Below, piece after piece: positions 57,063 through 64,000 of a stretch of 64,000 nt of DNA. How positions within the stretch are numbered: the first letter of the stretch is position 1; each line of letters opens with the position of its first letter. Under the pieces are notes generated by a model. The model saw only the letters and a program-made list of their open reading frames with translations, made no database searches and was not told the origin of the DNA. A program made the translations under genes and the position numbers. The DNA is from Streptomyces decoyicus (GTDB lineage Bacteria; Actinomycetota; Actinomycetes; Streptomycetales; Streptomycetaceae), in NCBI RefSeq assembly GCF_019880305.1, contig NZ_CP082301.1, positions 2,542,001-2,606,000 of the forward strand, in the 5' to 3' direction.

Positions 57063-58190
57063 TCAGGCTCCGGACGGGATGTGCCAGAGCGGGGCCCGAT
57101 ATTGCTCCGGACGGGTGCTGAGCAGGAGGGACCTGAGGTCCTGGCGCTGGTTGCCGCTGAGGCCGAACGCCTCGGTGAGCCGGCGGAACGTGGTGTGTGT
57201 GATGCCGCGGCCCCGGGCCTCGGCCTCGAATTCGTCGAGCCGGCGGCCCACGGCTTCCGGATCGAGCTGCCGGGCGGGCCGGCTGCCGAACCGGCCGGCC
57301 TTTTCGCGCTCGTAGTCGATTTCGGAGAAGCCGCAGATCTCGCGGCTCCGCTGCTCGACCTCGTGCAGGTTCTCCGTTGCGAGGATGGCACCGGCGAGCT
57401 GATTGCGGTCGAGGGCCGCGTCGAGGTCGGCCTCGTACACGGTGGGGCCCTCGTCGGTGAGCGGGATCGGGAGCCCGGCGTCTCTCACCTCGCACACACC
57501 GCGGGCGCCCCGTGCCGTGGCGGCCAGCATGGCCGTGGCCTCGGAAGGGTGCCACTCCAGTACCGGGCCGACCGGCTGGACGTGCTCGGCGGTGAAGGTC
57601 AGGGCCACGGGGCCCAGGCGGTCGCGCAGGGCGTCGGGGGCGAGCTCACCGTCCAGGCCGGGGCCGGCGACCAGGAGCCGAACCGGAAAGTTGAGTTCGC
57701 AGCACGCAGCGAGAGTGAGTGCGTCGGCAAGAGGGCTGCGGAGGGTGGACTCGTCGCCGTGCGCGAGGATGTCGCCGCCCACGTCCAGGAGGTCCACGGT
57801 GTCCGGTTCCAGGTGCTGGACGAGCTCTTCGAGCTGGCGAATGATGCCCTCGGCACCATGGTGCGGGTCGATGAGCGCGAAGGTCTGCGGGAGCTCCGCG
57901 GCCAGCCGGGGAAGGGTGGAGCCCGCGGGAGCGATCGGGGCGGCGTCGGCGGGAACGGCCCGCACGCTTCGGGTGAGGGGGCGAAGGCCGGTGAAGTTGG
58001 CCGGGCCCCGGGGACCCGGAACGGGGTCGACCAAGAGGCGGTCCCATGCGTAGGTGAGCACCACCGCCGGAGTCTCGCCCCCGTAGAGGGCCGCATCCAG
58101 CATCGCAGCGGCGACGGCGTCACCGCCTCCTCCTGCTGCCACGATCAAGCGCGCCACGTGCGTCAGCGTACGGGCTGCCGTACTGGCCAC
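57063..58190 (-). CDS. DUF1152 family protein
   Basis: About 375 residues. DUF1152 landmarks: LIVAAGGGGDAVAAAMLDAA, LLDVGGDILAHGDESTLRSP, VRLLVAGPGLDGELAPDALR. The Gly-rich start resembles a nucleotide loop. GTG at 58190 may be leaderless: a TATAGA-like -10 is directly upstream. Divergent from gntR with a shared operator. Function unknown. Confidence 0.85.
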   Translation of the reverse strand: MASTAARTLTHVARLIVAAGGGGDAVAAAMLDAALYGGETPAVVLTYAWDRLLVDPVPGPRGPANFTGLRPLTRSVRAVPADAAPIAPAGSTLPRLAAELPQTFALIDPHHGAEGIIRQLEELVQHLEPDTVDLLDVGGDILAHGDESTLRSPLADALTLAACCELNFPVRLLVAGPGLDGELAPDALRDRLGPVALTFTAEHVQPVGPVLEWHPSEATAMLAATARGARGVCEVRDAGLPIPLTDEGPTVYEADLDAALDRNQLAGAILATENLHEVEQRSREICGFSEIDYEREKAGRFGSRPARQLDPEAVGRRLDEFEAEARGRGITHTTFRRLTEAFGLSGNQRQDLRSLLLSTRPEQYRAPLWHIPSGA

Positions 58191-58199
58191 TCACTCTAT

Positions 58200-58222
58200 A
58201 GTGGCTAGTGGCCATAGCCACT
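58200..58222. promoter_or_regulatory. GntR operator, copy 1
   Basis: AGTGGCTA (58200-58207) and TAGCCACT (58215-58222) with a 7-nt spacer, between the divergent DUF1152 and gntR starts and next to TATAGT. Perfect 8-bp arms. Confidence 0.75.
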
Positions 58223-58246
58223 TACGTCAGGGGGGGAATGGAACGG

Positions 58247-58987
58247 ATGCCGAAGATCGAGGAGACCCGGCCCAAGTACCTGCAGATCGCACACCACCTC
58301 CGCGATCAGATCCTGCGGGGCGACTTGCGGCCCGGCGGCGAAGTGCCGTCGGAGCGCCAACTGGCAGCGGACTGGGCGGTGTCGCGACCGACCGCCGCGC
58401 GTTCGCTGGAGACCTTGAGGCACCAGGGGCTGGTCGAGAAGCGGCAGGGGTCGGGCACCTATGTGCGGGGCCCGGCGGCCCATCGCCGCGCCCATGACCT
58501 GCACGGCCGCCCCAAGCAGCCCGCGAGGATCTCCCCGCCGGGCGAGCACGCGGTGATGACGTCGGCAGGCCGCTCGGCAGCCCCGGATCACGTGACGAAA
58601 GCGCTGAACCTGCCGGCCGGCGCCCACGCGGTACACCGCCAATGGGTCACCAGGAACGGTTGCGGGCCGATCGCCCTCTCCACCTCCTGGTTCGCTCCTG
58701 ACGTGGGCGACCGTGCGCCGAAGCTCCTGGGTCCCGACGGCATCCCGGACGGGCCGCTGAGGTACGTCGAGCACATGACGGGACGTCAGGGAACCTACGC
58801 CGAGGACCGGATGTGCGCTCGCCCCGCCACCGAGAACGAGGCCTCCGGCCTGGAGCTGGAGCCGGGCTCGGCAGTGCTGATCGTGCACCACCTCGTCTAC
58901 GACCTCCAGGATCATCCTCTGGAGTTCGTGGAGGCGACCTATCCGCCCCACCGCTGGGCATTCGAGCAGGGGTATCCGCTCGGGTAG
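58247..58987 (+). CDS. GntR/HutC-family (UTRA) transcriptional regulator
   Basis: About 246 residues. Helix-turn-helix: PKYLQIAHHLRDQILRGDLR, PSERQLAADWAVSRPTAARS, EKRQGSGTYVRG. UTRA domain at ~95-240 (GSAVLIVHHLVYDLQDHPLE). ATG 58247 chosen for spacing to GGGGGGG; 58238 is also possible. Both of its flanks carry its presumed palindrome. Confidence 0.9.
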   Translation: MPKIEETRPKYLQIAHHLRDQILRGDLRPGGEVPSERQLAADWAVSRPTAARSLETLRHQGLVEKRQGSGTYVRGPAAHRRAHDLHGRPKQPARISPPGEHAVMTSAGRSAAPDHVTKALNLPAGAHAVHRQWVTRNGCGPIALSTSWFAPDVGDRAPKLLGPDGIPDGPLRYVEHMTGRQGTYAEDRMCARPATENEASGLELEPGSAVLIVHHLVYDLQDHPLEFVEATYPPHRWAFEQGYPLG

Positions 58988-59091
58988 CGAGCGGTGATCG
59001 TCGACGAGCGGCCGCGTGAGGGATACGCGAGGGACATGCAAGGGGCACGTGAGGGGGGTGAGCGTCGAGTGGCCGAGGCTGCTGTCCGGTG

Positions 59092-59107
59092 AGTGGCTAT
59101 AGCCACT
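59092..59107. promoter_or_regulatory. GntR operator, copy 2
   Basis: AGTGGCTATAGCCACT, a perfect 16-bp palindrome with the same arms as copy 1, ~105 bp after the gntR stop. No gene follows it on either strand until the island. Confidence 0.75.
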
Positions 59108-59199
59108 TCAGGGGCACTTTGAGAACCACTGCGAGAAAAGGGCCGGCGAGTGGCGCGACCGGCCACCTCGGCCGCATTCCGCCGCGCCGATAAATGATC

Positions 59200-59241
59200 A
59201 AGGCCCAGGGATCCGAGTTCCTGCCGGATGACCTGGGCCTT
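59200..59241. terminator. bidirectional terminator hairpin
   Basis: AAGGCCCAGG (59200-59209) pairs with CCTGGGCCTT (59232-59241), A/T-flanked on both sides. Just left of the att-like tRNA fragment. Confidence 0.75.
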
Positions 59242-59259
59242 TGTCATTAGCGTGGTGAG

Positions 59260-59301
59260 TGGGCACAGCAGGATTTGAACCTGCGACATCTGCTTTGTAA
59301 G
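59260..59301 (-). other. 3' tRNA fragment, probable attachment-site (att) copy
   Basis: Read on the minus strand: anticodon loop CTTACAA (anticodon UAC if so read), stem AGCAG, variable ATGTC, T arm GCAGG-TTCAAAT-CCTGC, acceptor TGTGCCC plus A. The 5' half (acceptor, D arm, anticodon 5' stem) is absent; the sequence beyond 59301 does not resemble a tRNA. A duplicated tRNA 3' end starting at the anticodon loop is the usual attachment footprint of tyrosine-integrase elements in Streptomyces. Orientation puts the element at higher coordinates. Confidence 0.75.
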
Positions 59302-59410
59302 TTCGGCCGGAGGTGGTCAAGCACCCTGACGGGACCGGCCACAGCTGCCGTCCAGGGTTCTCCGCGGCTGCCATTGTGCGCCGACGTTGATGTCGGCAGT
59401 GGATGTCAGC

Positions 59411-60475
59411 TCACGGGTTCGGCACCCGCTCGTCGGCTGCCCTGCGCGGCCGCGTCAGAGCCGCCGCGGCGCGCCTGTCGTCTGCATGCTTCTGCTCTAT
59501 CGAGGCTCGAAGCTCCGCAGGGGTCGGCCATGGCGCATGCCGGTGGATCATGCGGTGGCAGTTGGCGCAGATGAGAGCGAGATCGCTGAGCTTTGTCCGC
59601 CCCTCTCCCGCTACGTGGAGTGGAAGGACGTGATGGCACTCGATGTACCCGGCGCCGCGGTCCCCGTAGATCTTCTCGAAGTCGAAGCCGCACGCCTCAC
59701 AGGCGAGCTGTACGCCACGCCGAAGAACAGAAGCGATCTTCTTCTTGCGCAGGCTCTTGTTCCGTTCACGCGCCCTGTGTCGGCGCATGAGCAGTCGACC
59801 CTCGGGCGCACTGAAGTCGTCGCCGAACTCCTCGCCCTCAGTCGGCGCGAACGACAGTAGTTCGCCGGTCGCGATGCCCTGACGGATGAGCCGGGCGGCC
59901 TCGGTCATCTCTTCCGGTCGGGCAAGAAACTCGTGCAGCACCGCGACATCCAGCGCGCCGCCGTTGGTGGGCTTCCCTTGGTACTCCGGGTGCCGAGTGG
60001 CAATGTCGAACGTCTTGCGAGCAACGCCGTTGGAGTTGCGAAACTTCTCGTTGCGGTCCGCTTCTGCATGGATGGGCAGCAGTTGGAGCAGGGCAGACAG
60101 CTCCACCACCCGGTCGTCCTGGGCGTCCAACCCCTTCCAGCCGTTCTCCATCACGAGGTGGCAGGCAAGGATGATCTCGTCGCGAGCCCAGTCCGGGTTC
60201 TTCACGGCCTTGACCTGGAAGCCCACTCGCTTGAGCCACGCCGCGGCATGATCCTTGCCCCCGCTGAAGTCGTCCGGCGTCAGGGCACGTCCCTGATCCC
60301 ACCTGTGGGCCACCCCGGCAACGGCCTTGGAGTCGTACTCCTGGCCCTCGTGAACCAGGACATAGGACCGCGCCTCCCCGAAGCCATACTTCGACAGGAA
60401 GGCTTCACGCCCGAACTCGTCATGCTCCGCCAGCACCTTGAGCACGGACTCTCGCGTGATTGCTCCTCTTCGCAT
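59411..60475 (-). CDS. ScoMcrA-like HNH endonuclease (type IV restriction-like)
   Basis: About 354 residues. The N-terminal ~90 residues (ESVLKVLAEHDEFGREAFLS, VHEGQEYDSKAVAGVAHRWD) resemble the ScoMcrA N-terminal head; a helical middle (IILACHLVMENGWKGLDAQD) follows; the C-terminus is an HNH with zinc ligands: CEACGFDFEKIYG, YIECHHVLPLHV and LICANCHRMIHR. No sulfur-binding (SBD) domain is seen, unlike full ScoMcrA. Likely cuts modified DNA. First gene inside the island. Confidence 0.87.
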   Translation of the reverse strand: MRRGAITRESVLKVLAEHDEFGREAFLSKYGFGEARSYVLVHEGQEYDSKAVAGVAHRWDQGRALTPDDFSGGKDHAAAWLKRVGFQVKAVKNPDWARDEIILACHLVMENGWKGLDAQDDRVVELSALLQLLPIHAEADRNEKFRNSNGVARKTFDIATRHPEYQGKPTNGGALDVAVLHEFLARPEEMTEAARLIRQGIATGELLSFAPTEGEEFGDDFSAPEGRLLMRRHRARERNKSLRKKKIASVLRRGVQLACEACGFDFEKIYGDRGAGYIECHHVLPLHVAGEGRTKLSDLALICANCHRMIHRHAPWPTPAELRASIEQKHADDRRAAAALTRPRRAADERVPNP

Positions 60476-60787
60476 AGGAGGATCGTAGGGCCGAGCACTG
60501 ACAGCTCCCCTCGGCTTTCAGCAGAACCCCGGCCCCGGCCGCCAGTGAGTGTTGTCGGTCGCTGCCGACCCTCCTGTCACGGCCTCAGGGCGGTCCAGCA
60601 TGCCTGCTGCGACTCGCTGGGCCCATGGGGACGATCGCGTCCACACGCGAGCCCCTGGCAACCTTCTGCCGCGATGCGCCGACAGCATCTAGGAAGAAGG
60701 GAGCAACATCAGTAACCTCTCCATTACTGGCAGTGGAGGGCGGATTGCAAGGGAAGACTGGAGCTAGCACCGAGGAGAGGTAAGCAG
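60476..60787. other. non-coding gap in island
   Basis: 312 bp with no supportable gene. The left part is GC-rich; the right ends in GAGAGG before the truncated antitoxin-like frame. Confidence 0.5.
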
Positions 60788-61033
60788 GTGACTGTTCGCG
60801 TGCGAGTGAAGCCTGCCCTACTGATGTGGGCGGTAGAGCGTGCCGGCTGGTCCGAAGCCACGGCTGCGCAGCGCGCTCCCCTCCTCGACGACCGGATCAA
60901 CGACAGCGTACGCCCCGCGCTGAAACAGCTTGAGAATTTTGCTCACGCCATGCACACCCCCCACGTTCGTAATACTGAGAAACGCCCAAGCCCGCCTGGA
61001 CCTGAAACTTTCCACAGCAGCCTAAACGCTTGA
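60788..61033 (+). pseudogene. truncated ImmA/IrrE-type protein remnant
   Basis: Only the N-terminal helical region remains: VKPALLMWAVERAGWSEATA, then LKQLENFAHAMHTP, which is how COG2856 (HTH plus ImmA/IrrE metallopeptidase) proteins begin (VKPELLxWARExAG ... PTLKQLExFAxATHTP). After HTP the frame loses similarity and stops; the HEXXH peptidase is absent. GAGAGG site and GTG start are intact. Confidence 0.7.
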
Positions 61034-61097
61034 GGGATAGAGACCGGCTGCCAGGCCGATGATACGCCACACTCACACTCAGAAAGAGAGCTAAACC

Positions 61098-62282
61098 ATG
61101 GAAGCGAAAGAGATTCAAGTTCAAGACGCAAGCTTGGATGAAACCGAGGTATTCGATCCAGAAGAAGATGAAGATGAGGTGGTTCTTGGCCCTCCCTCGG
61201 CGGAAGAGTCGCTAAGGTACTTCGGAGTTGATTTCGACGTAGAGGGCCTGGTGCGTAGATTTGAACGCAAGGAGCTCATCGTTCCGAGGTTTGACCCGGA
61301 AGAACCAGAAAATAAGGGAACTGGATACGCAGGCTTCCAGCGCGATTTCGTCTGGAAGAAGCGCCAGATGGATAGGTTCATCGAATCAATCCTACTCGGA
61401 TACCCGGTTCCAGGGATATTTCTAGTCGAACTGAAAAGTCGCCAATACCTCGTGCTCGATGGCCAGCAGCGACTGACCACCCTGAAGGCGTTCTACAAAG
61501 GAGAGGTCGAAAAGGCTGGGGGTGGCACGCGCGAGTTCACGCTTGAATATGCAGCTGAACCCTTTAAGGGAAGAAGTTACAATTCACTAGAAGCGGCAGA
61601 TCAGCGAGTTCTTAACAATGCACTAATCCAGGCAACCGTGACGCTGCCTGTCGGAGACTCGGGCAAGCTCGCGATCTACACCCTGTTCGAGCGAATCAAT
61701 AGTGGTGGAACCCAGCTGAAAGATCAGCAAATTAGGGTCGCCATCTTCCCAGGTGCTGCCACGCAGCTTGTTCGCAACTTGAATCGAGATCCGAGCTGGC
61801 GGCAACTTTTCGGGCCCAGGCATCGCGATCTGCGGGACCAAGAGCTAATCCTTCGGTACCTGTCACTTAAAAAAGTAGCTGAAGAGATGCAATCCGGCGG
61901 GATCGAGGGGTCCGCAAAATACACCCCACCTATGGCAAGCTTTATGTCCGGCTTCCTGGCAGCCCATGAAGAAATGCCAGAGGAAGACCAGGAGCGCGAG
62001 CAGTCCGAGTTCGGATCAGCGTGCAAGCTGCTGATTGCGGCTGAGGGCAAAGACGCCCTGAAGCGCAACAGGGTTATCAACGCCGCGCGCGCAGATTCGA
62101 TCCTGACTGGTCTGACTCTGGCGATTCGAGCCAACCCCGGTATCAGCGCGGGAACAGTAAGCTCGGCGCTTCGGAAGCTTGAGCATGATGAAGATTATCT
62201 GGAGAGCACTCAGAAAAGTACATCTCACAGGACGAGTGTACGGAAACGGCTAGATTCCACCCTGCGCGCATTCTCGGAGTGA
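61098..62282 (+). CDS. DUF262 domain protein (GmrS/ParB-like)
   Basis: About 394 residues. FQRDFVWKKRQMDRFIESIL (~80-99), the DGQQR motif in LVLDGQQRLTTLKAF (121-125) and INSGGTQLKDQQIRVAI (~200) are the DUF262 landmarks, the ParB/Srx-like NTP-binding fold of GmrS. The acidic N-terminus (FDPEEDEDEVV) is unusual. No DUF1524 (GmrD) nuclease part is present; instead the next gene is a HEPN protein. Clearly lower GC than the flanks. Ends TGATGA, 3 bp before the next ATG. Confidence 0.92.
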   Translation: MEAKEIQVQDASLDETEVFDPEEDEDEVVLGPPSAEESLRYFGVDFDVEGLVRRFERKELIVPRFDPEEPENKGTGYAGFQRDFVWKKRQMDRFIESILLGYPVPGIFLVELKSRQYLVLDGQQRLTTLKAFYKGEVEKAGGGTREFTLEYAAEPFKGRSYNSLEAADQRVLNNALIQATVTLPVGDSGKLAIYTLFERINSGGTQLKDQQIRVAIFPGAATQLVRNLNRDPSWRQLFGPRHRDLRDQELILRYLSLKKVAEEMQSGGIEGSAKYTPPMASFMSGFLAAHEEMPEEDQEREQSEFGSACKLLIAAEGKDALKRNRVINAARADSILTGLTLAIRANPGISAGTVSSALRKLEHDEDYLESTQKSTSHRTSVRKRLDSTLRAFSE

Positions 62283-62285
62283 TGA

Positions 62286-62777
62286 ATGGCAAATAATAAG
62301 CCAGTCGCGCGGGTCGAAATTCACAGAATGAAGTCCTCACTTGATTCTGCTTACGACCGCTACAAAACGTCAATTCTGGACGTGCCGCTCTCAGTGCAGC
62401 AGGATCTCCACCTCTATATGTGCGTGCGGCTTTCTGGGTACCTAGAACAGTTGCTGCATCAGGCTATCTGTGCTTACGTAGCAGGATCCGCAAGTGGCGC
62501 AGCTAAAGAATTCACGCTTTCGTGGTTCAGAAATGCACCGAACCTGAATCCAGGCGCGCTAGAGAAGCTGATAGCGAGATTTGGAGATAAGTGGACGGGC
62601 GAGCTGGATGAACTGCTTGAAAAGGGTAACAATCGCAGCTCTCTTGGAAATCTGATCAAGATCAGGAACGACACTGCTCATGGGAAAAGCTACGCAGGGA
62701 GTCTCGCCAATATCAGCTCTTACAAGGAGCTAGTTGATGATCTCCACGAGTGGGTAGTGGAGCGCATGGTGGCGTAG
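62286..62777 (+). CDS. HEPN-domain protein (MAE_28990-like)
   Basis: About 163 residues, all helical. The RX4-6H ribonuclease motif is KIRNDTAHGKSYAG (R127-x4-H132). MCVRLSGYLEQLLHQAICAY and LDELLEKGNNRSSLGNLIKI form the helical bundle. HEPN proteins of this type are RNases in toxin and defence systems. Directly coupled to DUF262; low GC as its partner. Confidence 0.88.
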   Translation: MANNKPVARVEIHRMKSSLDSAYDRYKTSILDVPLSVQQDLHLYMCVRLSGYLEQLLHQAICAYVAGSASGAAKEFTLSWFRNAPNLNPGALEKLIARFGDKWTGELDELLEKGNNRSSLGNLIKIRNDTAHGKSYAGSLANISSYKELVDDLHEWVVERMVA

Positions 62778-62895
62778 CCGGGATGCTGCATCGATCAGTG
62801 TTGGCGCTCTCCGGCACCCCACACCCGAACCCAGCACTCACGCCAGCTCCCATCCCGTCCGCCTTCGACCCACACACCGTGGAGCGGTCGTGGTT

Positions 62896-62945
62896 CAGGG
62901 CGTCAAGGTGGAGCGCGCCACTGTACGAACGACCTTGACGCCCTG
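62896..62945. terminator. long hairpin after DUF262-HEPN
   Basis: CAGGGCGTCAAGGT (62896-62909) pairs with ACCTTGACGCCCTG (62932-62945), a perfect 14-bp stem with a 22-nt loop, in the 519-bp gene-free stretch 62778-63296. The rest of this stretch is GC-rich and has no supported gene. Confidence 0.65.
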
Positions 62946-63296
62946 GGCCGCGACTGCTCGGCTCTGCCTGGGTCGAAGGTGGTCGGGATGGGAGCCCACA
63001 ACGCTCACCACTAATCCGCCGGCACCCGCGAACGGCGCCCCTCCCATCCCGGAGTCTGAGCGCCCCCGCCGGAGGCATGTCCTTGGCCCGCGGATCGGTC
63101 TCGACTCATGCCCTTCGGCCTATCCACTGCGGGCGCGCGTCGGCGGCGGCAGCGCCGAGCGGGCCGAAGGCAGGAGCGCGGGCGCAGCCAGAGCCGGGAA
63201 GCGCGCCCGGCGGAGCGGAGCGCAGCCGGGTGCCTTGATGAGGTAGAGAAACCTGTAACAGCTCTCCCCCAAGGTGCTTTGCTCGATCCAGTGGGC

Positions 63297-63956
63297 ATGC
63301 ACTGCCGCATGCTCGTCAGCGCTGATGGAGGCCCTGCCGTGATTGAGCGATCTGCGGACTTAGCCCAGAACCGCCCCGGGGATGCCGTGTTGAAGAAGCT
63401 CGTCGAGCTAGAACCCAACACCGCAAGGCGGCTCTTCGCTCGCTGGTCACGAAATCGGGATGTGAGGAACTGGGCGAGCGGACTCGTCGGGGAGCGCTTC
63501 ACGGGACGGCGGTTGGCCAGGTTAGGCAACCAATGGAAAGTGCTGCACGCCGTGCAGTGGCCGAGTGGCTCGGACATCGACCATCTTGCGGTGGGGCCGG
63601 CAGGTGTCTTCGCGATCAACTCCAAACGCCATAAGGGCAAGGAGGTTTGGTACGGCGATAGAGCCCTCACGGTCAACCGGGCTCCCACGCGGCACATCGC
63701 AATCAGTCAGCATGAAGCGCAGCGGATAGCACGGGTGCTGTCCCGTCCTTGCGGGTTCTCGGTGACGGTACGGCCAGTGATCGCCGTGGTGCACGCTACG
63801 AAGCTGACTGTCAAGAATGCAGCCCCGCCCGTCCTCGTGATCGAAGCGGTAGACCTCTCACGCCGCCTGGCGGGCATGTCGCCCGCGCTCTCTGCCGACC
63901 AGGTAGCGCGCATCTACGAAGTCGCTCGTGATGCGAGAACGTGGGCAAGCGAATAG
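63297..63956 (+). CDS. NERD-domain nuclease-related protein
   Basis: About 219 residues. NERD core: GLVGERFTGRRLARLGNQWK, VLHAVQWPSGSDIDHLAVGP and GVFAINSKRHKG, the restriction-endonuclease-like fold with Glu, Asp and a Lys; the usual ExK-type tail reads N-S-K here. A short helical N-terminus precedes it. ATG 63297 chosen because the frame upstream is Arg-rich spacer sequence. May be a nuclease in the defence island. Confidence 0.85.
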   Translation: MHCRMLVSADGGPAVIERSADLAQNRPGDAVLKKLVELEPNTARRLFARWSRNRDVRNWASGLVGERFTGRRLARLGNQWKVLHAVQWPSGSDIDHLAVGPAGVFAINSKRHKGKEVWYGDRALTVNRAPTRHIAISQHEAQRIARVLSRPCGFSVTVRPVIAVVHATKLTVKNAAPPVLVIEAVDLSRRLAGMSPALSADQVARIYEVARDARTWASE

Positions 63957-63962
63957 CCGCCC

Positions 63963-64000
63963 TCATGCGTCGAAGGCGTACTCCAGCACGTAGGAAGCCG
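63963..64000 (-). CDS. C-terminal end of an unidentified gene
   Basis: Only 12 codons remain before the right edge: ASYVLEYAFDA-stop on the minus strand. Too short to identify. Confidence 0.4.
   Translation of the reverse strand, partial: ASYVLEYAFDA

Noticed and set aside
59260..59301. A functional tRNA gene
   Set aside because: The 5' half is missing, so no cloverleaf can form.
62896..62945. Terminal inverted repeat of an insertion sequence
   Set aside because: No transposase frame and no target duplication; the short loop fits a hairpin better.

Overview
This window is high-GC actinobacterial chromosome. Dense overlapping ATGA/GTGA gene junctions, GTG starts, mycothiol-type enzymes, an IdeR/DmdR-like iron box, DUF6230/DUF6114 proteins and a ScoMcrA-like nuclease all point to Streptomyces. 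Species cannot be told from the sequence. I found no rRNA genes, no complete tRNA and no CRISPR array.

Layout: (1) 1-17.0 kb is a steroid-catabolism neighbourhood. It holds a KstR-type repressor, a CYP125-like P450, a FadA5-like thiolase, an aldehyde dehydrogenase with a ferredoxin, an MBL hydrolase, and a glycosyltransferase/methyltransferase/alpha-toroid operon. Five copies of the KstR operator pattern TnnAACnnGTTnnA (two exact, three with one mismatch) lie in the promoters of these genes. Inside this neighbourhood (8.2-14.3 kb) is a cobalamin-riboswitch operon: two secreted membrane-anchored proteins (one resembling the alpha/alpha barrel of transcobalamin/intrinsic factor) and a complete ECF transporter. 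(2) 17.3-19.3 kb carries the DUF6230/DUF6114/secreted-protein trio. (3) 19.3-36 kb is mixed core and accessory: an orphan cytochrome oxidase subunit I, an ECF sigma factor with its partner, two MFS transporters (one fused to a MarR-like domain), a decayed mycosin-type protease, an AraC/DUF2000 pair, and a TMEM165/UPF0016 cation exporter behind a yybP-ykoY (Mn) riboswitch whose core contains the stop codon of the upstream permease.

(4) 36-50 kb: secreted HNH nuclease, PhoD-like phosphatase, FAD/NAD(P)-binding protein, iron-boxed DoxX, DedA, acetyltransferases, a methyltransferase, a P-loop kinase, a MarR/hydrolase operon with a palindromic operator on its start codon, a second cobalamin riboswitch driving a NiCoT transporter, and a VOC/DoxX pair. 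(5) 50.3-57 kb: a LysR-governed catabolic cassette (MFS, M20 peptidase, class III CoA-transferase, enoyl-CoA hydratase); the same 33-nt motif lies in front of the transporter and of lysR. (6) 57-59.1 kb: DUF1152 and GntR/UTRA divergent pair with matching palindromes on both sides of gntR.

(7) From 59.26 kb: a 42-nt 3' tRNA fragment (anticodon loop to acceptor end, minus strand) looks like the attachment-site copy at the edge of an integrated island extending right beyond the window. The island carries a ScoMcrA-like HNH nuclease, a truncated ImmA/IrrE-type remnant, a lower-GC DUF262-HEPN gene pair and a NERD-domain protein, i.e. a probable defence island. The DUF262-HEPN pair is the best candidate here for an undescribed system; the KstR regulon with the embedded B12-uptake operon is the best-supported regulatory story.
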